Source: Camarhynchus parvulus
Lineage: Eukaryota; Chordata; Aves; Passeriformes; Thraupidae
Direction: 5' to 3'
DNA length: 64,000 nt
NCBI RefSeq assembly: GCF_901933205.1
Contig: NC_044599.1
Location: forward strand, 2,244,841-2,308,840
Shown in pieces: positions 1 to 27,200 of the stretch. The position numbers and the translations under genes were made by a program. Each line of letters opens with the position of its first letter. Position 1 is the first letter of the stretch. The notes beneath the pieces are model-generated. The model ran no database searches. It saw only the letters and a program-made list of their open reading frames with translations, and was not told the DNA's origin.

Positions 1-1238
1 TGTGTCCCCCCACGTTCCTGCCAGCCCCGTGTCCTCCGTGTCCCCTGGGCCCCCTCGTGTCCCCCGTGCTCTCCATGTCCCCTGTGCCCTCCATGTCAGC
101 TGTGCCATCCAGTGTCCCCTGTGTCCCCCGTGTCCCCCGTGCCCTCAGTGTCCCCTGTGCCATCCCGTGCCCCCCGTGCCCCCCAGAAGGACGAGCCGTG
201 TCACAGCACCAGTGTCCGACATTGTCACGTACTTACAGTCACACCCGAGAGATGAAATCGCTGTACACGGCCCGGGCCCCCCGGACCCCCGGTCCCCCCC
301 GGGCCCCACCGGGCCCCCCCCCACCGACCCCTCCCGCCCCCCCGGCCCCCCCCGGGCTCCCTGGCTCGGCCCCGCCGGCCCCGCGGGGGCGTCTCGGGGG
401 CGTCACAGCCGGGGCGCCCCTACATTCATGGGGGGGTCCCGGGAGGGGGGCGCGGCGGCCCCCCCAGGCCGGCGGGAGGGGCTCGGGGGTCCCGCCGGCG
501 GTGCCCCCCCCGGGGGGGGGAGGCTGGCTCTATCCTATCGCTGAACAAAGCAATAAATTAACGGGGATCCCGAGGGGACGCCGAGAAACGGGGGCCATGG
601 GGGGGGGGGTTGGGCCACGGGGGGGTGGCAGGGCAAGGAAAGAGGGGAGGGGGCGTACAAAAGGTTGTTGTAGAAAAGGAGGGGGGTCGGGGTCTGCTCT
701 GCTCCTGCCGCCGAGCCGGGGCTGTGCCAGGGCGGGGGGGCACGGCCGGGGGGGACACGGGGACAGGGGACAGGGGGACAGAGGGGCTGGCGAGGGTGAC
801 TTGGGGAGGGGGGCGCGGCTGGGGAGGTGACAAGGGGAGGGGGACACAGCACGCGGGAAGGGGGACGCGGGCAGGACAGGGTGATGTGAGCAGGGGACAG
901 TGGCGGGGTGAGGGTGACAGGGACAGGGGGTGGCACGGGCGAGGGTCAGTGTCCCCACCCCAGCTGTGCCCACCCCACGCTGGGGCACAATACCCCGGGG
1001 AGGGGACAGGAAGGTGGCAGTGGCATCGCTGTGACCCCTGGCGTGGGGGTCCCTGGCACGGAGACGGGGACAGGACCAGCGGAGACCCCGACATGGAAAG
1101 GATAATAAAGGATAATAAATAGAGCATCAAAAGTACAAACCGTGGGCACCGGGGCGAGCCCGGGGCGGCACCGGGATGAGCCCGGGCCGCGGGCACGCCC
1201 AGCCGGGGGTGGCACCGGGGGCTCCGGGCCCCTCGGGG
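1..1238 (-). other. AGAP2: Probable AGAP2 3' untranslated region, continuing out of the window
   Basis: No ORF with homology is seen downstream of the AGAP2 stop. Islands of ordinary composition (205-260, 535-570, 660-690, 1100-1140) sit between GGGGACA-type repeats (1-175 and 720-960), as expected of a long 3' UTR with conserved patches. No AATAAA in minus orientation was found, so the transcript end is probably beyond position 1. The plus-strand AATAAA-like strings at 551 and 1115 are in the wrong orientation for this gene. Confidence 0.55.
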
Positions 1239-17397
<16,159 letters not shown>

Positions 17398-18230
17398 GGG
17401 TGCGGGCAGGGCCCCCCCGGGCCGCCCCCCGGCCCCCTGGATCCCCGCGCGGCGCCGCGGCCGCCGGTGCCGCCGATGCTCCGGTCCCACCCCCGGCCCT
17501 GCCTCCCCGAAGCCTTCGCCGCTCGCCCGCCCCCGGAGGGGTTGGAACCGCCGCCGCCCCCCCGCCGAGCACCGGCGCCCCCGGGATCGGGGCCACCCCC
17601 CCAGCCCGGGTCAGCGGCCGGGGGGCATCGCGGGGAACCCCCGGGCTGGGGGCGGCACGGGAGGGGTCGGGGGCTTTGGGGGCGGGGGGGAGCGGAGGGA
17701 GTCAGGGCGGGGGAGGGGGGTGTGGGGATCTGGGGGTCCGGGGGGCAGGAAGGGGGGTCACAGGTGCGGGGGGGATGGGAGGGAGATGGGGCGTGAGGGA
17801 CCCCGGGTGGGGGGCAAAGGGCGGTGATGGGGGAGGGGGCGGGGGGGCTGCGGGGGGGGAAGCGGGGGGGATGGGGGAGGTTACGGGGCGGGGGGTCATG
17901 CCCGGGCCCCCCGGGGCGGCGCTCACGGCAGCGCCCGACGGGCTCGTCCTTGGCGGCGGCGGCGGCGGCGCGGGCGGGGCCGGGGCCCGGCGGGGGGCCC
18001 TGAGCGGCCGGGGGGCCGGGGCCCGGCGGGGGCCCTGAGCGGCCGGGGGGCCGGGGCCGCCGCTCTCCGCCATGCGCCGCTCCCAGGGCCGGGCTGGGGC
18101 GGGGGCGGGCGGCGGCCCCGCCGCTACCGGGCAGGCGCGAGCGCTCCCGGGCGCCCCCCCCGACCCCCCGGCTCCGGCACCGGCACCTGCTGGGCTGCCG
18201 GGACCCCCCCGCCCCGATACCGCCGATCCC
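17398..18230 (-). promoter_or_regulatory. CpG island upstream of the AGAP2 long-form start
   Basis: Dense CpG sequence lies immediately 5' of the AGAP2 ATG, with a 35-bp GC duplication at about 17985-18060. There is an ORF from ATG 18074 on the minus strand ([14 protein letters not shown]...) with a GTGAGC after it at about 17923, but no recognisable protein. Probably promoter and 5' UTR. Confidence 0.5.
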
Positions 18231-18321
18231 TCCATCCATCCATCCATCCATCCATCCATCCATCCATCCATCCATCCATCCATCCATCCATCCATCCATC
18301 CATCCATCCATCCATCCATCC
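18231..18321. repeat. (CCAT)n microsatellite
   Basis: About 22 uninterrupted CATC units, 160 bp upstream of the CpG ORF start. Confidence 0.95.
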
Positions 18322-18329
18322 CTCCGTCC

Positions 18330-18950
18330 ATCCCGCTCTCCCCGCGCTCCTAAATCCCCTCCCTCCCCTTCCCGGGGCACCAGCGCTGGGTCGGGAGGGG
18401 TCCCGCGGGCTGGGGGGGCTTTGGGGCTCTTTGGGGGGTCTTGCGGGGCTCTGGGCAGGCTCATGCGCCCCTTTTCTGGCATTTTTTAGCAGCGGCGCAG
18501 CATCCCTGCGCATCCCGTTACCACGGCAACGGCGGGGATGGCGCTGCGAGCAGCCGTGGACCCCCCCCAGTGTCACCCTCGTCACTCCCGTGTCCCCCTC
18601 GCGGACCCGGGCCAGGTGCCACCAGCGTGACCCCCCTGGCTCTGCATTGTCACAGCCCGGGGGGGACACGGGGGTCGGGGCACGGCGGGACCCCTCAGCC
18701 CCCCGTGCCCCCCTGGGCCTGGCACCGCTCCGGGCAGGGGGGGCACCCGCGGAGGTGTCCGTGCTGCCACCCCAGCGCTGTGACCGTGGGGCTGGGGGAT
18801 CTGCCCTCACAGCCCCTGGGGACAGCGCTGTCCCCTCCAGTGCCCCCGGTGTCCCCAGGCAAGGGCCACCCCTCCCCATCGCTCAGATGTCCCACGCTGC
18901 CGGGGGGGGGGGAAGACGACGACACGGGGGCCACGGCGGGTCCGACCCCA
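18330..18950. other. Non-repetitive GC-rich sequence between the two AGAP2 first exons
   Basis: Mixed sequence with a GTTACCACGGCAAC inverted X-box-like motif at 18518-18531. No exon recognised. Confidence 0.3.
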
Positions 18951-19400
18951 GCACCAGAACATCCCTGTCCCCACTGTCCCTGTCCCCCCTGTGCCCATCC
19001 CTGTCCCCCCCATCCCTGTCCCTGTCCCCATCCCTGTTCTTTCCCTGTCCCCCATCCCTGTCCTATCTCTGTCCCATCCCTGTCCCATCCCTGTCCCTGT
19101 CCCCATCCCTGTCCCATCCCTGTCCCCGTCCCTGTCCCCATCCCATGTCCCCGGCCCTGGGGGTTATCCCGTCCCCCCTGTCCTCCCTGTCCCTGTCCTG
19201 TCCCCAGCCCTGTCCCCATCCCTGTCCCCATCCCTGTGCCTACCACAGCCGGCCCTGTCCCCATCCCGGTCCCCGTCCCTGTCCCCATCCCTGTCCCATC
19301 CCACACTCCCGGTCCCTGTCCCAGCCGCTCATCCCGGTCCCTGTCCCATCCCAGTCCCATGCCTGTCCCCGCTGGGGCCCCCGTCCCGCCCCCCTGTCCC
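18950..19400. repeat. Minisatellite, CCCTGTCCCCATCCCTGTC core
   Basis: C-rich 12-18 bp units in the intron between the alternative AGAP2 starts. Confidence 0.8.
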
Positions 19401-20165
19401 GTCCATCCGCCCCCCCGCGCTGGGGCTGGGGGTCGGGGGGCGGGGCAGACCCAACCCCCGGGCCCGCGGCGGGGCCCCCAGCTACGTGGGTCCCCGAGGG
19501 CCCCCAGCATCAGCATCCCCCGCCTCCCCGTGCAGCGCCCGCGGGAGCCTGTCAGAGCGGGGCAATCGCACGGAGATGGGGGCCCCAAACCGTCAGGGAG
19601 CCGCAACCCACCAGGCCCCCCGTACGTCATCAGACCCCCCCCCGGCCGCAGGGCCCCCATCCGGGGAGGGCCCCCCCAAACCCCCCCAGGCCCCCCCAAC
19701 CGCCCCCAGCAGGCCCCCCAGAGGCCCCCCAGCATCAGAGCCCCTCCCTTCCCCCAGCAGCCCCTCCGACCCCTCCAGCAGGGCCCCCCCAATCCCCCAG
19801 GCCCCCCCCAATCCCACCAGGGCCCCCCCAGCCCCCCGGCCCCCCCAGCCCCCCCCGCAGACGCAGAGAGCAGGAAGTGGCCCCACGGCCCCGTTCCCAC
19901 AGCAGGGCCCGGAAACCGCCCCAGGGCCCCGGCACGGAAATGGGGGGGGCCCCAACCCCCAGCGGGGCCTGCACCCCCCCCGCCCCTGATTGGCACTGCC
20001 AACCCCCCCTGTGGCACTGGGGGGCATCGGGGCGTGGAACGGGGGGAATGGGGGGGCACGGAATGGGGGGCACGGAATGGGGGGCACAGAATGGGGGCGC
20101 TGCTGGAAGGGGGGCAGGGACCCCCTGAGCTGGGACAGGGCCAGCATGGGGCTGGGGGGGACACC
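19400..20165. other. Proline-coding low-complexity stretch without a recognised gene
   Basis: CCCCCCAG-rich sequence yields long PPGPP plus-strand frames, but there is no homology and no convincing splice structure. The right end has a GGAATGGGGGGCAC repeat (20040-20100). Confidence 0.4.
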
Positions 20166-21095
20166 AGGGTCACATCTGTCCATCTGTCCATCTGTCTGTC
20201 CATCCATCTGTCCATCCACCCATCCATCCATCCATCCATCATCCATCCATCCATCCATCCATCCATCCATCCATCCATCCATCCATCCATCCATCCATCC
20301 ATCCATCATCATCCATCCATCCATCCATCCATCCATCCATCCATCAATCCATCATCCATCATCCATCCATCCATCCATCCATCCATCCTTCCAGCCAGCC
20401 CCTGACCACCCGTCCATCCCTGCATCCACCTGTCCATCTGTCCATCCCATCACCTGTGTGTCTGCATCCACCTGTTTGTCCATCCACCGGTCCACTCATT
20501 CATTGTCCATCCATCCCTTCCACCTGCCCTTCCGTCCATCTGTCCATCCGTGCCTCCAGCCAGCTCTCTGTCAGTCTGTCTGTCCTTCCACCTGTCCGTC
20601 CATCCATCCATCCATCCATCCATCCATCCGTCCGTCCGTCCGTCCGTCCGTCCGTCCGTCCGTCCGTCTGTCCATCCGTCCGTCCGTCCGTGCCTCCAGC
20701 CAGCTCCCTGTCTGTCTGTCTGTCTGTCCATCCCTCCCCTTGTTCCTCCACCCATCTGCCCACGCTTCATCCTTCCACCCACCCAGTCCTCCACCCACGG
20801 GATGTCCATCCACTGTCCATGCATCTGTCCATCCACTCTCCATCCACTGCATCCACTGTCCATCCATCTGTCCATCCACCTGTCCATCCACTGTCCATCC
20901 ATCTGTCCATCCCCATCCACTGTCCATCCATCTGTCCATCCACTGTCCATCCACTGTCCATCCATCTGTCCATCCTCTCTCCATCCTCTCTCCATCCATC
21001 TGTCCATCCACTGTCCATCTACTGTCCATCCATCTGTCCATCCTCTCTCCATCCACTCTCCATCCATCTGTCCATCCTCTCTCCATCCTCCTGTC
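20165..21095. repeat. Tetranucleotide and derived repeats (CCAT, CCGT, CTGTCCATCCA)
   Basis: (CCAT)n at 20210-20395, a pure (CCGT)n run at 20629-20668, and 12-25 bp CTGTCCATCCA units to 21095. Confidence 0.9.
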
Positions 21096-21267
21096 CCCCT
21101 GCCTGTGCCCCTCACATGCCCGTGATGTGTCCCCCCGGTGTCCCCAGCCCCGGTGATGTCCCCCCTGGTGTCCCCCAGCCCCGGCGATGTCCCCCGGTGT
21201 CCCCCCGGTGTCCCCAGCCCCGGCGATGTCCCCCGGTGTCCCCAGCCCCGGCGATGCCCCCCGGTAC

Positions 21268-21433
21268 CTCGGAGGGCCCTGAGGGCGCCGCTCAGGCTGG
21301 CGCGCAGCCGGGGCTCGGGCACGCTCTCCACGAGCCGCACCAGCCGGTTCAGGTGGCCCTTGGCCCCCTCGTGCCGGGCCACCTCGGCCCGGATGGCGGC
21401 CAGAACCTCGCGCCGCTCTCGGGGGGCCCCCAT
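21268..21433 (-). CDS. AGAP2: AGAP2 alternative first exon (short, PIKE-A type N-terminus)
   Basis: An ATG at 21433 opens a 55-codon exon beginning MGAPRERREVLAAIRAEV and continuing with a charged helical stretch (RHEGAKGHLNRLVRLVE), ending CGA G|GTACCG. Joined to exon 2 (12270) it reads ...LREALVNSQEW, and phase 1 fits exactly. The short human AGAP2 isoform has a matching start (helical RAEVRRHE... ending SIREAVINSQEW), so this is its counterpart, about 4 kb upstream of the long-form start. Promoter-like sequence with a (GGGACACGCC)n run lies just upstream, at 21560-21620. The two starts imply two promoters separated by tetranucleotide repeats. Confidence 0.9.
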
Positions 21434-21660
21434 GGCACCCCCGGGACCCCGCTCGGCCCCGGTTCGTGCTCCGCGCTCGCTTCCTGCCGGGGCCGCGGCG
21501 CCACCCGCGGGGACACGTCACGGGCACGGCCCGCGCGGGGCTGGCACGGCCCGGCCCCGGTGCACCGCGACAGCCGGGACACGCCGGGACACGCCGGGAC
21601 ACGCCGGGACACGGGCACGGCCCGGCACGCCCGACGCCACGGGCACGGCAGTGACACGGC

Positions 21661-23110
21661 ACAGGGGACACGTGGGGACACACGCGGGTGGGAGATGGGG
21701 ACACCACGGCGTGTGCAGGGACACCCTGGGGACACCCACGGGGGGCTGTGTACACACGGTGGGGACACACGGACACGCTGGGGACACGTGTGCAGTGACA
21801 GAGACACAGTGGTGACACACTGGGGACATGTATGGGCACACGGACACACTGGGGACACGTGTGCAGTGACACACGGGCAGGCTGGGGACACGTGTGCAGC
21901 GACACACGGGCATGCTGGGGACATGCGTGCAGTGACACGGACACAGCAGTGACATGCTGGGGACACACGGGCACGCTGGGACACATGTGTGGTGACAGAG
22001 ACACAGTGGTGGCACACTGGGGACATGTATGGGCACACGGACAGACTGGGGACACGTGTGCCATGACAGGGACACAGCAGTGACATGCTGGGGACACACG
22101 GGCATGCCAGGGGGACACATGGGCACAGGGGACACGTGGGGACACACGCGGGTGGGAGATGGGGACACCACGGCGTGTGCAGGGACACCCTGGGGACACC
22201 CACGGGGGGCTGTGTACACACGGTGGGGACACACGGACACGCTGGGGACACGTGTGCAGTGACAGAGACACAGTGGTGACACACTGGGGACATGTATGGC
22301 ACACACACTGAGTGTGCAGTGCACCTGGGGGTGACAGAGACACAGTGGTGACACACTGGGGACATGTATGGGCACACGGACACACTGGGGACACGTGTGC
22401 AGTGACACACGGGCAGGCTGGGGACACGTGTGTGGTGACAGAGACACAAGTGGTGACACGCTGGGGACATGTATGGGCACACGGACAGGCTGGGGACATG
22501 TGCAGTAACACACGGACACGCTGGGGACACGTGTGTGGTGACACAGACACAGCGGCAACATGCTGGGGACATGTGCAGTGACACACGGACATGCTATGGA
22601 CACGTGTGCAGTGACACGGACACAGCGGTGACATGCGTGTGGTGACAGGGACAGCAGTGACACGTTAGGGACACAGCAGTGGCATGCTGGGGACGTGTAC
22701 AGTGACACACGGACACACGCTGGGGACATGTGCAGTGACACACGGACAGGCAATGTTTTGGGTGACAGGGACAACGATGTGCAGTGACAACGGAATGCTG
22801 ACACGGTGACACACAACACTGACTAGGACATGTGCAGTGACACACAGATATGCCAATGGCATGTGCAGTGACACACAGACACGCTAAGGACGCTGCAGTG
22901 ACACACGGACATGTGCAGCGACACACAGCACACTGGGGCCGTGTGTGGTGACACACAGACACACGCAGTGACACGCGGACATGCCAATGACATGTGCAGT
23001 GACACACGGACATGCTAAGGACGCTGCAGTGACACACGGACATGTGCAGTGACACACCGACATGCCAATGACACGCGCAGTGACACACGGACACGCTAAG
23101 GACGCGTGCG
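21661..23110. repeat. Large minisatellite, GTGACACACGGACACGCTGGGGACA core, with 175-bp perfect duplication
   Basis: About 60-70 bp units. 21661-21835 and 22125-22299 are identical over 175 bp, 464 bp apart. Lies upstream of the AGAP2 short-form exon. Confidence 0.9.
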
Positions 23111-23309
23111 CCATCCCACCACACACAGCCCACCCCCACCCCCAGATGTCCCCCAGGTGTCCCCGTGTCACCCCAGGGCCTCTGGGGATGTCCCCGTGTC
23201 CCCCCGGCCGTGGCTCCTGCCCATCCCCCCCAGTGCCCACAGGGGGTCCCAGGACGGGGGGTCCTGGTGTCCGGGGCGGTGCCACCACCTGCGGGGGTGA
23301 CAGCGGGCA

Positions 23310-24010
23310 CTGGGGGGACCAGTGGTCATTTTGGGGCCCTAGTGGTCATTGTGGGGTCCCAGAGGTCATTGTGGGGTCCCAGTGGTCACTTTGGGGCCCT
23401 AGTGGTCATTGTGGGGTCCCAGTGGTCACTATGGGGTCCCAGTGGTCACTATGGGGCCCCAACGTTCACTGGGGGGTCCCAGTGGTCACTTTGGGGCCCT
23501 AGTGGTCGTGTGGGGTCCCAGTGGGATGGTGCCACCACGTGTGGGGTGCCAACGTCCATTGGGGGGTCCCAGTGGACACTGTGGGGTCCCAAGACATGGT
23601 GGGGGGGGTCCCAGTGCCCGGGATGGTGCCACCACCTGCGGGGGTGACAGCGGTCATTGTGGGGTCCCAGTGGTCACTATGGGGCCCCAGAGGTCATAGT
23701 GGGGTCCCAGAGGTCATTGTGGGGTCCCAGAGGTCACTATGGGGCCCTAGCGGTCATTGTGGGGTCCCAGTGGCCATTATGGGGTCCCAGTGGTCACTAT
23801 GGGGCCCCAGAGGTCATTGTGGGGTCCCAGGGGTCACTATGGGGCCCTAGTGGTCATTGTGCGGTCCCAACATCCACTGGGGGGGGGGTCCCAGAGGTCA
23901 TTGTGGGGTCCCAGCGGTCACTGTGGGGTCCCAGGGGTCACTATGGGGCCCTAGTGGTCATTGTGGGGTCCCAGGGGTCACTGTGGGGTCCCAGCCTCAC
24001 TGGGGGTCTC
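23310..24010. repeat. Minisatellite, GTCATTGTGGGGTCCCAGTGG core
   Basis: 26-bp units, about 26 copies, G-rich on plus, just beyond the ENDOU 3' end. Confidence 0.85.
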
Positions 24011-24074
24011 AGCACCCGGTGTCCCCATCCCCTGCACCCTCCAAGGCAGAGGCGGGAATGGGGGTCCTGGGGGG

Positions 24075-24080
24075 TTTATT
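24075..24080 (-). promoter_or_regulatory. Polyadenylation signal AATAAA for ENDOU
   Basis: A minus-strand AATAAA lies 120 nt downstream of the ENDOU stop codon, inside otherwise repeat-like sequence. It is the only canonical signal near this end. Confidence 0.75.
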
Positions 24081-24200
24081 GTTAGGGTTCAGGGGGTTCA
24101 GGGGTTTTTGGGTCTGGGGGGTTCTTGATTAGGGGGGGGGTGGGGGGTCATGTGGGGTCCTGGGGGTCTCGGTTCATGTGGGTCAGGGGTCCTGGCGGGT

Positions 24201-27200
24201 TCATTGTGGGGTCAGGGGGTACGCCGAGGCCACCAGGCGCTGCTTGTCCCAGCTGTAGGTCTGGATGGTGGCAGCTTCTCCCCCCAGGCTGATGTGGCAC
24301 CTGCGGGGCACAGGTGAGGGTGACCCCGGGGCCGGGACCCCCGGGTGGGCACCACAGCCCCCGGGTGGGTGCCGGGTGTCCCCTGGGGCGGTGCCAGCCC
24401 CCTGCCCTCTGTGCCAGCCCCCTGAGGCAGTGCCAGTCCCTTGGGGCAATGCCAGCCCCCTCCTCTCAGTGCCAGGCCCCTGCCCTCAGTGCCTTCTCCT
24501 GCCAGCCCCTCCCCGTGCCAGCCCCTCCCCGCGGTGCCAGCCCCCTCCCCTCAGTGCCAGCCCCCTCCCCTCGATGCCAGCCCATGGTGCCAGTCCCTTG
24601 GGGCCGCCCGGGCATGCCAGCCCCCTCCCCCGGTGCCAGCCCCCTGCGTGCCAGCTCCCTGGGTGCCAGCCCCTGGGGATTGCCCTCGGTGCGCCCGTGC
24701 CCCCCGGGCAGTGCCAGCCCCCTGCCCTCGGTGCCAGCCCCCTGCCCTCGGGCAGTGCCAGTCCCCTGGGATGGTGCCAGCCCCCTGCCCTCAGTGCCAG
24801 CCCCCTGGGGCAGTGCCAGCCCCGCGGTGCCAGCCCCCGCCGGTGCCCGCCCCCGGGGCTCACTGGCGCGGTGCGACGGCGCGGGTGCCAGGAAGCAGAG
24901 GGTGAACAGCGCCAGGTCGAACTCGGGGCTGGAGCCCACCAGGAGCGACCCCCGCGCTTTGAGGTGCCCGTCCCAGCGGAACCGCAGCGACAGCACGTCC
25001 GGGAAGGCCGTCCACTGCCGGGGACAGACAGACGGACACACAGACAGACAGACAGGGGACACGGTGCCGTGGGTGCCCATCCCGGCGGAGCCGCAGCCGC
25101 AGCGCAGCCCGGGGGGGGCTCACGGGGGGCACAGAGAGGGGCACGGGGGTGGGCACGGGGGTGGGCACGGGGGTGCCCAGGCCATGGGGGGCACACGGAA
25201 CACGCGGGTACAGCCACGGGGGGACCGCGGGTGTGGCTTTGGGGGACAGGGACATCAGGGATGCTGCAGGGGACAACCAGTGGGGACAAAGCAGGGGGCC
25301 ATGACGTTCCAGGGGAATGTGGGGGTGGGACCTCGGGGCATTGTGGGGACACAGAGACAGGGAGCCTGGGGACATCCTTGGGGACAGAGAGCTGGGCTGG
25401 GGACACTGCGGGAGATGGGGCAGGAGGGGAAGCCCAGGGTGCTGCAGTGGGTGCCCCCTCTGTGTGCCCATGTCCTGCTCAGGGAATCCCTCCCCGTGTC
25501 CCCATGTCCCTGTGTCCCCGTGTCCCTGTGTCCCCCTGTCCCCCGTGGCCTCATATCCTCCATGTCCCCCTGTCCCCATGTCCTCCTGTCCCCATGTCCT
25601 CCATGTCCCCATGTCCTCCATGTCCCCCTGTCCCCCATGTCCCCACGTCCCCATGTCCCCATGTCCCCATCTCCCTGTGTCCCCCATGTCCCCCTGTCCC
25701 CCTGTCCCCGTGTCCCTCAGTGTTGTCCCCATCCCTCACTCAGGGAGTCCCCCCCTGTCCCCATCCTCATCACATCCCCATCCTCTCCATGTTCCTTTGG
25801 CATCCCTGGTGTCCCCATGTCCATGTCCCCCCATGTCCCCCCTGTCCCCACTCACGGGCCCGTCCCAGGTGCAGCCCAGGTACTGCAGCCTCCCCCATGT
25901 CCCCATGTGTCCCCTGTCCCCCCGTGTCCCCTGTCCCCACTCACGGGCCCATCCCAGGTGCAGCCCAGGTACTGCAGCCTCCCCGCGCTCTCCAGTGCCT
26001 GCAGCTGCACCCAGTTGTGACACCCGGACACGGCGTCGTTCTTCACCTCCCCTGGGGACACGGGTGACACGGACAGGAGGTGACCACAGCTGCCCCCAGG
26101 GACCCACCCAACCCCCGGCATTGCCCCCCAAGCCTCCCCAGCTCCACCCTCACGGTGTCACCCCATCCCCTTGCTGTCCCCCCCATCCCCTTGCTGTCCC
26201 CCCCTCCCCACCGTGTCCCCTCCATCCCCTTAGCGTCCCCCCATCCCTTTGGTGTCCCCTCATCCCTTTGGTGTCCCCCCCCATCCCCATGGTGTCCCCC
26301 AATCCCTTTGGTGTCCCCCAATCCCCACGGAGTCCCTCCCATTGCCAGTGTCCCTCCCATGCCCTTGGTGTCCCCCTGTTCAATCCCTGTCCCCATTCCT
26401 GCCATCCCCACAGTGTCCCCCCTTCCCCGGTGTCCCCCCCGTGTCCCCAGTGTCCCCCCGTGTCCCCTCACCCACGAACACGTGCTCGAAGCCGCAGGAG
26501 TCCAGAGCTTTCCCTCTGGAGCGCGAGTAGAGTCCGAACCACATGGAGTGGAGATCGGCCCGGAACGCCTCGGCCGAGGGGTACAGCCCTGGGGACAGCG
26601 TGGGGACATCATGGGGACAGCGTGGGGACATCATGGGGACAGCGTGGGGACATGGGGTACAGCTCTGGGGACAGTGTGGGGACAGCGTGGGGACATCATG
26701 GGGACAGCGTGGGGACAGTGTGGGGACATGGGGCACAGCCCTGGGGACAGTGTGGGGACATGGGGTACAGCCCTGGGGACAGTGTGGGGACATGGGGTAC
26801 AGCCCTGGGGACAGTGTGGGGGCATGGGGCACAGCCCTGGGGACAGCATGGGGACATGGGGTACAGCCCTGGGACAGTGTGGGGACATCATGGGGACAGT
26901 GTGGGGACATGGGGGCACAGCCCTGGGGACAGTGTGGGGACATGGGGTACAGCCCTAGGGACAGCGTGGGGATAGCGTGGGGACATCATGGGGACAGCGT
27001 GGGGACAGCGTGGGGACAGCATGGGGACAGGGGGTACAGCCCTGGGGACAGCGTGGGGACACCATGAGGACACCATGGGGACAGTGTGAGTACAGCCCTG
27101 GGGACAGTGTGGGGACCTCGTGAGGACACCGTGGGGACACTGTGGGGACAGGGGGAACATTGTAGGGACATTGTGGCGACACAGTGGGGACACAGTGGAA

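Noticed and set aside
551..557. Plus-strand AATAAA in the AGAP2 3' UTR
   Set aside because: Wrong strand for AGAP2 and no plus-strand gene recognised upstream in the window.
17923..18074. Minus-strand [17 protein letters not shown] with a GTGAGC after it
   Set aside because: Possible non-coding or minor first exon of AGAP2, but no protein similarity and a 35-bp duplication inside; kept only as CpG-island sequence.
18441..20405. 650-residue proline/serine-rich plus-strand ORF
   Set aside because: Spans several different repeats including (CCAT)n; open only because C-rich DNA lacks stops.
25015..25130. GACAGACAGACGGACACACAGACAGACAGACAGG run as a separate microsatellite of note
   Set aside because: Short and impure; part of the ENDOU intron with no visible role.
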